The notes under the pieces are model-generated. The model saw only the letters and a program-made list of their open reading frames with translations, had not been told where the DNA came from and made no database searches. From NCBI GenBank assembly GCA_009692685.1, contig SHYS01000003.1:124001-188000 (forward strand): 64,000 nt of DNA, read 5' to 3'. Of this stretch, positions 47,722-55,189 are shown in pieces. Positions within the stretch are counted from its first letter, which is position 1. The number at the start of each line of letters is the position of its first letter. The DNA comes from Dehalococcoidia bacterium. GTDB taxonomy: Bacteria; Chloroflexota; Dehalococcoidia; UBA2979. Both the position numbers and the translations under genes were made by a program.

Positions 47722-48730
47722 ATGGACCTGCTCTCCGATGTCCTGCGCGTCATCAAGCTCGACTCGGCGATCTACTTCAACGCCGAGTACACAGAGCCCT
47801 GAGCGTTCTACACACCCAAGGGAGATCAGGTGGCCCCGCTACTCGCGCCGGGTGCCCATGTTCGTCTATCACCTGCTCTGTGAAGGCTCCGCCTATGCAG
47901 AGCTCGTCGATGGCGAACGGGTCACTCTGACCGCCGGCGACATCGTCACGTTCCAGCACGGCGACGCGCACGTTCTCGGCAACGGCCTGTCTGCAGCGTC
48001 GATTGACGGGCGAACCATCCTGCCGGAGTACCTGGCGCGCGGCCGCCTGGAGGTGGCGCGCGGCGGTGGTCGCGGCACCCCCCGCTTCATCTGTGGTTTC
48101 CTGGCGTGCGACCCGCAACTCAGTCAGGAGTTCCTCGGTGGCCTGCCGCCGCTGCTGAAGGTCAGCATCCGTGACGACGAGTCGGGGCGCTGGATCGAGG
48201 ATTCGCTGCGTTTCTCGGTCAGCGAGGCGTCGGCCGGTCGGGACGGCGCCCGGGCGATGCTGACGAAGCTGGCCGAGGTGATGTTCGCGGAGACGTTGCG
48301 CCACTATGTGCGCGACCTGCCGCCGGACGAGACCGGCTGGTTAGCCGGGACACGCGACCAGGACGTGGGCAGGGCGCTCACGCTGATGCACCAGCGCTTT
48401 GCGGAACCGTGGACCGTCGCGACCATCGCCCGCGAGGTTGGCCTGTCGAGGACGGTGCTCGCAGATCGCTTCCGTCACTACCTCGGCGAACCGCCGATCG
48501 CCTACCTCACGCACTGGCGCCTCCGCTCGGGCGCGCGAGCACTGACGACCACGAGCCAGAGCGCGGCGCAGGTCGCCGCAGGCATCGGTTATGAGCCAGA
48601 GGCCGCGTTCAGCCGCGCCTTCAAGCGCGAGTACAACATGCCGGCGGTCCAGTACCGAAAAGCTGCGCGTGCCACAGTCGGAGCGGCCCGACCGCGCCTC
48701 GAGGCAGCGCTACCAGCCGGGTATCCTTAG
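47722..48730 (+). pseudogene. AraC-family regulator gene, interrupted
   Basis: From ATG 47722 the frame reads LLSDVLRVIKLDSAIYFNAE and YTEP, then a TGA at 47800 where relatives have Trp. It continues AFYTPKGDQVAPLLAPGA in the same frame, then shifts by one or two bases near 47860 to VYHLLCEGSAYAELVDGERV (cupin). The C-terminal helix-turn-helix is intact: TVATIAREVGLSRTVLADRF and SAAQVAAGIGYEPEAAFSRA. The family senses small ligands through the cupin. Both lesions fall in the N-terminal domain, leaving a possible internal start for the DNA-binding half. It stops TAG, overlapping the convergent iscS-like gene. Confidence 0.75.
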
Positions 48731-49959
48731 CTCACGAGCCACGGTCGCCAGTCGACAGGCGCCTCCGTCACTGGTACCGGCGACAGCGCTCGCATCCGGG
48801 ACACGATCGGCGGCAGCACCTCCAGCAGTCGCTCGACATCGGCCTCCGAGTTCTCACGACCGAGAGTCAGGCGCAACGAACCCCTCGCCAGGTCCGGCGG
48901 CACACCCATCGCCACCAGGACGTGACTAGGCTCGACGGAGCCCGTCGTGCACGCCGACCCGCTCGAAGCCGCCACGCCCGCGAGATCGAGGGCGAGGAGT
49001 ATCGACTCACCCTCGACGAATCCCACGACCACAGACACCGAGCCCGGTAGCCGCTGCGACGCATCACGCGGTCCGGTCACTCCCAGCATTGAGATCCGTC
49101 GTGGCAATTCATCGAGCAGGCGCTGCTGCAGGGCGCGGTCGCGTGCGACGTCTGCCTCGCGCTCCTCGTGCGCCAGCCGCATCGCCAACGCCAGACCGAC
49201 GATCGCCGCGGTATTCTCCGTGCCCGCGCGCCGGTCGCGCTCCTGGCCACCGCCGATAATCTGCGGAGCCAGCGGCGTGCCTGAGCGCACGTAGAGCACG
49301 CCCGCCCCGCGAGGGCCGTAGAGCTTGTGCGCGGTCATCGTCAGCAGGTCGATACCAAGGCGGTCGACGTTCACCGGCATGTGCGCCACGCTCTGCACGG
49401 CATCGGTGTGCACCATCGTCCGAGGGTTGCGCGCGCGCACCGCCGCCGCGATCGCGGCGAGGTCGTTGATCGCGCCCACCTCGTTATTGGCGTGCATGAC
49501 GCTGACCAGTGCCGTGTCGCTGCACACCGCCGCCCCAACGGCCTCTGGTGTCGCGCGGCCCTCGCGGTCGACGTCGACGAGCGTCACTTCCGCGCCCTCG
49601 CGTCCGAGCTGTTCCACCGTATCGAGCACCGCGTGGTGCTCCACCGAGGTGGTGACGAGGTGCCGCCCGCGCGCCAGCGACGCGGCCATCACCCCACGCA
49701 GCGCGAGGTTGTCCGATTCCGACCCTCCCGAGGTGAAGATGATCTCCTCGGGTCGCGCGCCCAGCAGATCCGCGACCGTCTCCCGCGCGCCATCGATAGC
49801 GCGTCGTGCCTGCTGTGCTTCCACATAGATCGAGGAGGGGTTGTGCCAGTTCTCGCGGAAGTACGGCAGCATCGCCTCGATCACGCGCTCGTCCGGCCGC
49901 GTCGTCGCCGCATGGTCGAGGTAGACCCGTCTCGGGGGATTGTTCGGCGTGCTCGTCAT
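48727..49959 (-). CDS. IscS/NifS-type cysteine desulfurase
   Basis: A 410-residue group I cysteine desulfurase. VYLDHAATTRPDERVIEAML is near residue 10, FTSGGSESDNLALRGVMAAS follows, and the PLP lysine is in LLTMTAHKLYGPRGAGVLYV (near residue 205). The active Cys loop is AASSGSACTTGSVEPSHVLV near residue 330, the flexible loop of IscS/NifS, unlike the SufS form. ATG 49959 is chosen over the frame start at 50034. It is divergent from a SufR-like regulator and may serve cluster or tRNA thiolation. The stop is TAA. Confidence 0.93.
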   Translation of the reverse strand: MTSTPNNPPRRVYLDHAATTRPDERVIEAMLPYFRENWHNPSSIYVEAQQARRAIDGARETVADLLGARPEEIIFTSGGSESDNLALRGVMAASLARGRHLVTTSVEHHAVLDTVEQLGREGAEVTLVDVDREGRATPEAVGAAVCSDTALVSVMHANNEVGAINDLAAIAAAVRARNPRTMVHTDAVQSVAHMPVNVDRLGIDLLTMTAHKLYGPRGAGVLYVRSGTPLAPQIIGGGQERDRRAGTENTAAIVGLALAMRLAHEEREADVARDRALQQRLLDELPRRISMLGVTGPRDASQRLPGSVSVVVGFVEGESILLALDLAGVAASSGSACTTGSVEPSHVLVAMGVPPDLARGSLRLTLGRENSEADVERLLEVLPPIVSRMRALSPVPVTEAPVDWRPWLVS

Positions 49960-50068
49960 CGAGGCCCTCGACACTAGGAGGCGTACGGACCTCGATCCTA
50001 CGCCCGAGCAGCCTTCGAGGCGGCGGCGTGGCATACCCCGACTCAGCCCTCTCGCTCGCCCATCCCCG

Positions 50069-50090
50069 GTTCGTCCTGAGCCTGTCGAAT
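50069..50090 (+). repeat. GAGCCTGTCGAA-core dispersed repeat
   Basis: GTTCGTCCTGAGCCTGTCGA plus AT in the gap between the iscS-like gene and its divergent regulator. It combines the left arm of the 1001-type copy with the CCTGAGCCTG core of the 42818-type copies. Confidence 0.75.
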
Positions 50091-50206
50091 GGCGCGCCTA
50101 CCTCGATGGCCCGAGCCACCACCTCCGCGTAGGGGCGCAGGGGCTTGCGCCCCATCGATGGCGCACGGTCGCCGAGGCCCCGTTTCCTGCCACGCGCCAA
50201 CCATAC

Positions 50207-50261
50207 TTTTTCTCACTAACCGAGAAAAACCTTGACGCTGCCAACCATCGAGGCCTATCCT
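50207..50261 (+). promoter_or_regulatory. Promoter with dyad upstream of second SufR-like gene
   Basis: TTTTTCTC (50207-50214) and GAGAAAAA (50222-50229) form a perfect dyad with a seven-base spacer. Right after it stand TTGACG (50232-50237) and TATCCT (50256-50261), an 18-base-spaced -35/-10 pair that would start about 50 bases before the regulator's ATG at 50322. The dyad abutting the -35 box suits a repressor or activator site, and the divergent iscS-like gene could share it. Confidence 0.55.
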
Positions 50262-50321
50262 GACATCGATGACGCACACGATGCCGTTGCGACACTATGC
50301 CGATCCGCTCACGGTTTGCCC

Positions 50322-51095
50322 ATGATCAGCACCCCTCGAGTCGAAGGCACGCGCGAGCGCCTGCTCGCCATCTTCCGCCGCTCTGACGGCGCCACCGTCA
50401 ATGACTTGGCCACCGAGGTCGGCCTCGCCGGCGCCACCGTCCGCCGCCACCTCGACGTGCTGCTTCGCGACGGCCATGTGGCTATCCGGCAGGCCAAAGG
50501 CCGCACCGGGCGCCCTCGCTACGTCTTCTCGCTCACCGAGGCGGGCGCCGACCTCTTCCCGCACCATTACGTGCGCCTCACCCATCGACTGCTGGACGAG
50601 ATCCTCTCGCTCGACACCAGCGAGACCCAGGGCCGCGACGGCCGCGCGCTCGCCGGCCTCGTCTTCGAGCGCATGGCCGAGCGCCTCGCCCTCGAGTACG
50701 GCCCGCGCCTGCGCAACGGCAATCTCGAGGAGCGTGCGCGCCGCGCCGCCACCCTGCTCGCCGAGGAAGGCATCGACTTTGAGGTGATACCCGCGCCGGG
50801 CCCCGCCTCGGCCGCCGCCGCCTTTCACCTCGTCGGCCGTGGCTGCCCGTGTCGACGCGTTGGCCATGACGGGCACGGCGCGCAGGGCAACGAGTCGAAC
50901 GGACACACGACTATCGAGGCGAAGAACCACTCGACGCACGCCGGTTGCGAGCACGACCGTCGATTGCTGGAGCGCCTGCTCAGCGACCGCGTCACGATCC
51001 TGACACAGGACGCCCTCCCTGGCGACTCCCTGTGCGGCTACCGCCTCGACCCCACGCCCGCCCCACCCTCGACGCCGCTCGTTCCCCTGGCATAG
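50322..51095 (+). CDS. Second SufR-like winged-helix regulator
   Basis: A 257-residue regulator from ATG 50322. It has TRERLLAIFRRSDGATVNDL and ATVRRHLDVLLRDGHVAIRQ as the winged helix, with wing KGRTGRPRYVFSLT. The C-terminal cysteines GRGCPCRRVG, HAGCEHDRR and LCGYRLD match the SufR-like Fe-S ligand layout, though a His-rich insert (about 185-215) separates the first and second sites. It is a paralogue of the sufR at 45275, divergent from iscS and near erpA, so it may control this second Fe-S set. The stop is TAG. Confidence 0.85.
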   Translation: MISTPRVEGTRERLLAIFRRSDGATVNDLATEVGLAGATVRRHLDVLLRDGHVAIRQAKGRTGRPRYVFSLTEAGADLFPHHYVRLTHRLLDEILSLDTSETQGRDGRALAGLVFERMAERLALEYGPRLRNGNLEERARRAATLLAEEGIDFEVIPAPGPASAAAAFHLVGRGCPCRRVGHDGHGAQGNESNGHTTIEAKNHSTHAGCEHDRRLLERLLSDRVTILTQDALPGDSLCGYRLDPTPAPPSTPLVPLA

Positions 51096-51102
51096 GAGCG
51101 CT

Positions 51103-51321
51103 TTAGCCCTGAGGCGTGCGCACCGGCCACGCCTTCGAGCGTGTGAGTTCCTTGAGCACCGCCGCCGTCGAGGGCCCGACGTGGTCCGCGACGCCACGCA
51201 GCACTTCCGCATCGTCAACATCGATGAGATGGCGCAGCGTCGATTCGGCCAGGCGCAGCCCCGCGGCGCGAGCGAGCGCGCGGTGTGCCGCCGCCGAGTC
51301 AGACCAGAACGCCGTCCGCAT
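51103..51321 (-). CDS. Short hypothetical protein
   Basis: A 72-residue frame from ATG 51321 (open further up to 51387 without a good start). It reads RTAFWSDSAAAHRALARAAG, then LRHLIDVDDAEVLRGVADHV, and ends LKELTRSKAWPVRTPQG. It looks helical. No family is recognised and no ribosome site stands out; it may be a remnant. It ends TAA eight bases from the + strand regulator's stop. Confidence 0.35.
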   Translation of the reverse strand: MRTAFWSDSAAAHRALARAAGLRLAESTLRHLIDVDDAEVLRGVADHVGPSTAAVLKELTRSKAWPVRTPQG

Positions 51322-51467
51322 CACACCCGGCAGGCGTAGTCCGAGGACGGACGTACCACCGTCGGGGCTGGCGACTCGTGACGGCAATCAGTGGCGAGCC
51401 GCCGACGCTTCCTCTTTCGACATCCTGCGTCGCGGAGTCAACGCGAGCACGGCTGAAGGTTGCGAGG

Positions 51468-52430
51468 AGGATCTCGCGCGGCTTCGGTCCTCCCCGAACT
51501 GGCTTGCTGGTTGGCGCACCGCCCTGCGCGTCGTTCACATGCTGATCGGGCGCGGGGATTACCCCAGTGCTCGGGACCTCGTCAACCGCCTTTACGGTCT
51601 GCGCAGGGCCTCACCGGCCTTTCGGGATGGCATGGATGGCGTGATGGCGCCGATCGCCGTACGGAGCGGCACCGCAGCGGTCGACATGAGTACCCCCGCG
51701 CACGCGACGCTGGACAACCTCGGCGTGGTTCTGGCTGGTGCGGAAGCCGTCGCACTTGGCGGCCCGCCGGCGACTGTCAGCGCGTGGGACCGCTGGCTGG
51801 TTGAGCACCTGCCGGCCGGCATTCGGACCGCCGTCCGGGTGGCCGGTCGCGCGCGACCGTGTGGCCGCGTTGCTTGCGCTGCGCCTCGGCCGGACGCGCG
51901 ATGCCGGTCGCCTGATGGCCGGCGCCGCCGAGTGGGCCTGTGCGGAGTGGTACCGGCTGGAAGCCGCCATCTGCCGGGTCCAGCTTGCGGAGATCCCGTT
52001 CGCCGTCGGCGCGACCAACCCGGATCGGTTCGAGTCATGGGCGGAGCTTGAGCAACTCGGCGTGAACCCGGCGGACTACGCCTGCTGGGCGGCCAATTGC
52101 GCTCGGCTCGGTGCCGAGTATCGCTCAGCTGACTTCCTCACCCCTCGTGAACTTGAGGTGGTTCGTGAGCTGGACGCCGGGGACTCCTTCGCGGAGGTGG
52201 CGCGCCGCCTGCGTGTCGGCATCCGCACCGTCTAGAATCACGCCTATCGGGCCTACCAGAAGCTGGATGCGCACACTCGCGCCCAGGCGCTTCGTCAGGC
52301 CAGGTTGTTGGGCCTGTTAGGTCAGCCGCAGACTCCACCGCTCGGGCCATCTGTGACTGGTCAGCGCCCACCAGATTCGCTAAGCTTCTCCCGTAGCGCT
52401 GCGCGATGGACGCGGGTGCTCGATGACTGA
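51468..52430 (+). pseudogene. LuxR-type regulator remnant
   Basis: The first frame gives helical repeats, WLAGWRTALRVVHMLIGRGD and ATLDNLGVVLAGAEAVALGG, to about 51850, where the frame shifts and continues DRVAALLALRLGRTRDAGRL and EYRSADFLTPRELEVVREL. The LuxR helix-turn-helix follows (GDSFAEVARRLRVGIRTV), broken by a TAG at 52233-52235. The same frame resumes NHAYRAYQKLDAHTRAQALR to a TGA at 52428. A Gln or Lys is usual at the TAG position. No N-terminal domain or start is visible, so this is the C-terminal half of a large regulator. Confidence 0.7.
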
Positions 52431-52451
52431 TACAGCGGAAGGGAACCTCCG

Positions 52452-52871
52452 ATGACCACTCTGGACCTGAACGCCCTCGTCGCCGCGCCCGTACAGGTCG
52501 CGCCGCCCGTGGCTGCCATCACTATCACTCCCCGTGCCGCCGTGAAGGCCCGTGCCCTCCTCGAGGCGCGGGGCGTGGCGGAGGGCTCCCTCCGCGTCTT
52601 CGTCGTCGGTGGCGGCTGCTCCGGCTACCAGTACGGCATGGCCATCGCTGACGAGATCGAGGCGGACGACGCCATCGTCGAAGAGGAGGGCGTGCGCATA
52701 CTCGTCGACCGCGAGTCACAGCAGTACGTCTCCGGCGCCGAGATCGATTACGTCGAGGATCTCATGAAGTCCGGGTTCACCATCCACAACCCGATGGCCA
52801 CATCGTCCTGCGCCTGCGGCTCGTCCTTCCAGACCGCCGACGGCAGCGGTCAGGCCCGTGCCTGCCACTAG
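52452..52871 (+). CDS. ErpA/HesB A-type Fe-S carrier
   Basis: A 139-residue A-type carrier. Residues 1-20 are an extension; the domain has ITPRAAVKARALLEARGVAE, GGGCSGYQYGMAI (first Cys near 58) and SSCACGSSF near the C-terminus (the last two Cys). These three Cys hold and deliver clusters to target enzymes. It starts at ATG 52452, 22 bases after the LuxR remnant, and a perfect terminator follows. Its family name (ErpA or IscA) cannot be set by motif alone. The stop is TAG. Confidence 0.92.
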   Translation: MTTLDLNALVAAPVQVAPPVAAITITPRAAVKARALLEARGVAEGSLRVFVVGGGCSGYQYGMAIADEIEADDAIVEEEGVRILVDRESQQYVSGAEIDYVEDLMKSGFTIHNPMATSSCACGSSFQTADGSGQARACH

Positions 52872-52890
52872 CCTTCGCCTCCGACCGAGG

Positions 52891-52930
52891 ATCAACAACG
52901 AGCCCCGCATCAGCGGGGCTCGTTGTTGAT
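52891..52930 (+). terminator. Terminator hairpin after the A-type carrier
   Basis: ATCAACAACGAGCCCCGC (52891-52908) and GCGGGGCTCGTTGTTGAT (52913-52930) are an exact 18-base stem with a four-base loop, placed 20 bases after the carrier's stop. Confidence 0.85.
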
Positions 52931-53033
52931 CTACCCTCTAGGCCGGTTCGAAAAATTGCCGTCACACCAAACAATCAAAACTCGAATCTGGCCGCGAGCC
53001 TTCAATCAAAAACAATCAAACATCGAGGTAGCC

Positions 53034-53492
53034 ATGCAACCTTGGATCGTCGTCAGTTCCCCCGACAACTTCGAGCTCCTGCGCGGTCGCAAGTTCGACC
53101 TCTGCGCGTTCAAAAGCTCTAGGAAGAAGCAGTCTTCCGACATGCGCCCCGGCGACCGCATCATCCACTACCTCACCGGCCAGGTGCAGTTCGGCGGCAT
53201 CGTCGAGGTAACCGGCGAGATGTTCGAGGACGCCTCTGACATCGGGCTGAGCGCCAAAGCTGACAAACCGGACGCCTACCCGTACCGCATCCCCACGAAG
53301 CCGTTCGTCATCCTCTACCCCGACCGTTACATCGATGTCCGGGAGATCACGGACCTCCTCGACAAGACTCGCAAGCTCGGCCCGAAGAAGCTCGGCATGG
53401 CCTTCCGAGGGAACCTGCACCGCATCTCCGACGCCGACTACGCCGCCATCGAGCGCCTGATGCGCGAAGCCGGGGCCAGCCGCTCCGCCTGA
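53034..53492 (+). CDS. EVE-domain protein
   Basis: A 152-residue stand-alone EVE domain from ATG 53034. WIVVSSPDNFELLRGRKFDL and MRPGDRIIHYLTGQVQFGGI (the domain's conserved GD-x-x-Y strand), then DAYPYRIPTKPFVILYPDRY, fit the family, which shares the PUA-like fold and is known to bind modified bases. The C-terminus is KLGMAFRGNLHRISDADYAA. It lies at the edge of a lower-GC patch and faces a nuclease-like gene. It may read DNA or RNA modification in a defence or RNA role. The stop is TGA. Confidence 0.85.
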   Translation: MQPWIVVSSPDNFELLRGRKFDLCAFKSSRKKQSSDMRPGDRIIHYLTGQVQFGGIVEVTGEMFEDASDIGLSAKADKPDAYPYRIPTKPFVILYPDRYIDVREITDLLDKTRKLGPKKLGMAFRGNLHRISDADYAAIERLMREAGASRSA

Positions 53493-53513
53493 CCTCAAGG
53501 TGTATCGGCGTGG

Positions 53514-53753
53514 TCAGGGCCAGTCAGCCCACGCCTCAACGAGTTGGTTTTGGCGATCCAGTACTAGCACCGCGCTTGCTACAGCGAGCGTCTCGGCCGG
53601 ATAACCGAGCACGGCATCGATCACTTGCTCGGTCTCGATCATTACGCCCTCTTCATCGAGGACCACGACATGGAGATCGGCCCAGCGTCGGCGCGAGAAC
53701 TTCACGAGGGCGCTTTCGAGGACGAGGTCTACTGCCTCTCGATTCGCTCCCAT
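53514..53753 (-). CDS. 79-aa partner of the nuclease-like gene
   Basis: A 79-residue acidic protein from ATG 53753, overlapping the upstream nuclease-like gene by 25 bases, so they are co-translated. It reads RWADLHVVVLDEEGVMIETE, then VIDAVLGYPAETLAVASAVL and ends NQLVEAWADWP. No family is recognised; size and coupling suggest an inhibitor or subunit for its partner. It ends 22 bases from the convergent EVE gene. Confidence 0.6.
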   Translation of the reverse strand: MGANREAVDLVLESALVKFSRRRWADLHVVVLDEEGVMIETEQVIDAVLGYPAETLAVASAVLVLDRQNQLVEAWADWP

Positions 53754-54442
53754 ACATCTCGCGCCGCAGTGACAGCGACCACCTCCACGGAGCCGTCGCC
53801 ATCAGCCCCCCGAATGAGTTTCCACTCCTCATTCCATCTCGCGATGGCATCCCCTTCCGCGATGCGCGCGACGCATGCCCGCACAATCTCGTCTACGAAT
53901 GCCTCGCGGCCCGAGTCCGTCTCAAACGAGTGCTCACACGTGCCACAGTCCACCAGCATGAACTTCCCACTGACGCGTTTGGATGTGCGAGAAAGAAGCT
54001 CCGCCCCACTCGAGTCATGGCAGCAGAACACCCATCCGTCGCCAGCGGGCGTCGTCAAGGAGATCAACGCTTCCCGCGGAATCGCAACAACCCCCTCATC
54101 TCCCGGTCTCATTGAATCGCCAAGCGACTCGATCTGACGCTTCAACAGACGCCTCGTACCGAGGTTCATCGGGTACCGAAAGTCGATTGCAGGCACGACG
54201 ATCCAATGCCCGCCAGCGGCTGGCGCCAAGCTGCGCATCAGCGAACGCCGGTACGCGCGGTAATTGTTCCATTCATCATCACCAGTGAGCCTCTTCACCT
54301 CAACGGCCGCGGTTCTGTCGCCGTTCGGCAGCAGCGTGTCCGGGCTCGGCTCCGAAGGGTAGAGCTCGTCCGGTGTAGCCCTAGGCAGGACTTCCCACGA
54401 GCCACCGTACTTACTCACTAGGTGTGAGATCGCCGCCTGCAC
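53729..54442 (-). CDS. Possible PD-(D/E)xK nuclease-like protein
   Basis: A 237-residue protein from GTG 54442. The N-terminal half has PDTLLPNGDRTAAVEVKRLT (residues 34-53), which fits the D-x(n)-ExK core of restriction-endonuclease-like folds, after AISHLVSKYGGSW. Then come RAYRRSLMRSLAPAAGGHWI, VPAIDFRYPMNLG, and a C-terminal half with CCHDSSGAELLSR and DCGTCEHSF. The GC content is lower than around it, and CCTCGA is scarce, which suggests acquired DNA. With its 79-residue partner and the facing EVE gene it forms a possible defence set. The nuclease call is tentative. Confidence 0.6.
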   Translation of the reverse strand: MQAAISHLVSKYGGSWEVLPRATPDELYPSEPSPDTLLPNGDRTAAVEVKRLTGDDEWNNYRAYRRSLMRSLAPAAGGHWIVVPAIDFRYPMNLGTRRLLKRQIESLGDSMRPGDEGVVAIPREALISLTTPAGDGWVFCCHDSSGAELLSRTSKRVSGKFMLVDCGTCEHSFETDSGREAFVDEIVRACVARIAEGDAIARWNEEWKLIRGADGDGSVEVVAVTAARDVWERIERQ

Positions 54443-54682
54443 TCACCGCAACTCCTGAACCGAAAGTGGCATAACTTGCGTCTCCACCCTGCTACGCCTA
54501 CCCGACGTGGCAGAGTTAACTCTAGAGCCGCCGACACGCGGTGATCCGCAACCGTAGCCACCCTCGACGTGACCGCGCCCCGCCTGACGGGGCGGCACCA
54601 CATCTCGACGCGCGCCGCCGGTCCCCGCCTGCGGTGTTCCGAGGTACGATCGTTAACGACGTTGGCAGCGCAGGAGACATCG

Positions 54683-55153
54683 ATGCAGGACACGATTCAG
54701 GGCGCGCTTCAACCGGGCTCGCAGACGGGCCCCGGTACGCACGCGAGCCCCCACGTCCTCACCCGCTCGCACGACCGGATGCTCGGCGGTGTCGCTGGCG
54801 GCCTCGCCGACTACTTCGATGTGGACCCGACCATTGTGCACCTCGGCATCGTCCTTGGTGCGCTCGTGAGCGGCGGGGTGGTGCTCGTCTGCTACCTCGC
54901 GCTGTGGATCTTCATGCCGGAAGCGCCATCGGGCGCCACGCCTGGCCTCGCGAGCGCTGCCTCTACCTCGATGAGCCGCGGTTCCAACGGCGCGATGGTG
55001 CTCGGCGTCATCATGGTCGCCATTGGCGGCTTCGCGCTCCTCGACCAGTTCACGCTATTCCACATGCTCGGCTGGAACCTCATGCTGATCTGGTGGCCGT
55101 CGCTGCTTGTCGCCGTTGGCCTGGCGCTCATCTTCGCGAGGGCGCGCGACTAG
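54683..55153 (+). CDS. PspC-domain membrane protein
   Basis: A 156-residue protein from ATG 54683 with CAGGAGA upstream. A PspC domain, LTRSHDRMLGGVAGGLADYF (residues 28-47) with DVDPTIVHLGIVLGALVSGG, is followed by a short linker and two more membrane segments (AMVLGVIMVAIGGFALLDQF and LMLIWWPSLLVAVGLALIF). PspC-like proteins act in envelope stress sensing. It is 36 bases before the folate enzyme gene. The stop is TAG. Confidence 0.85.
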   Translation: MQDTIQGALQPGSQTGPGTHASPHVLTRSHDRMLGGVAGGLADYFDVDPTIVHLGIVLGALVSGGVVLVCYLALWIFMPEAPSGATPGLASAASTSMSRGSNGAMVLGVIMVAIGGFALLDQFTLFHMLGWNLMLIWWPSLLVAVGLALIFARARD

Positions 55154-55189
55154 GGCCCGCGCCCGGCGCGCCTGTCGCACCAGTCATAC

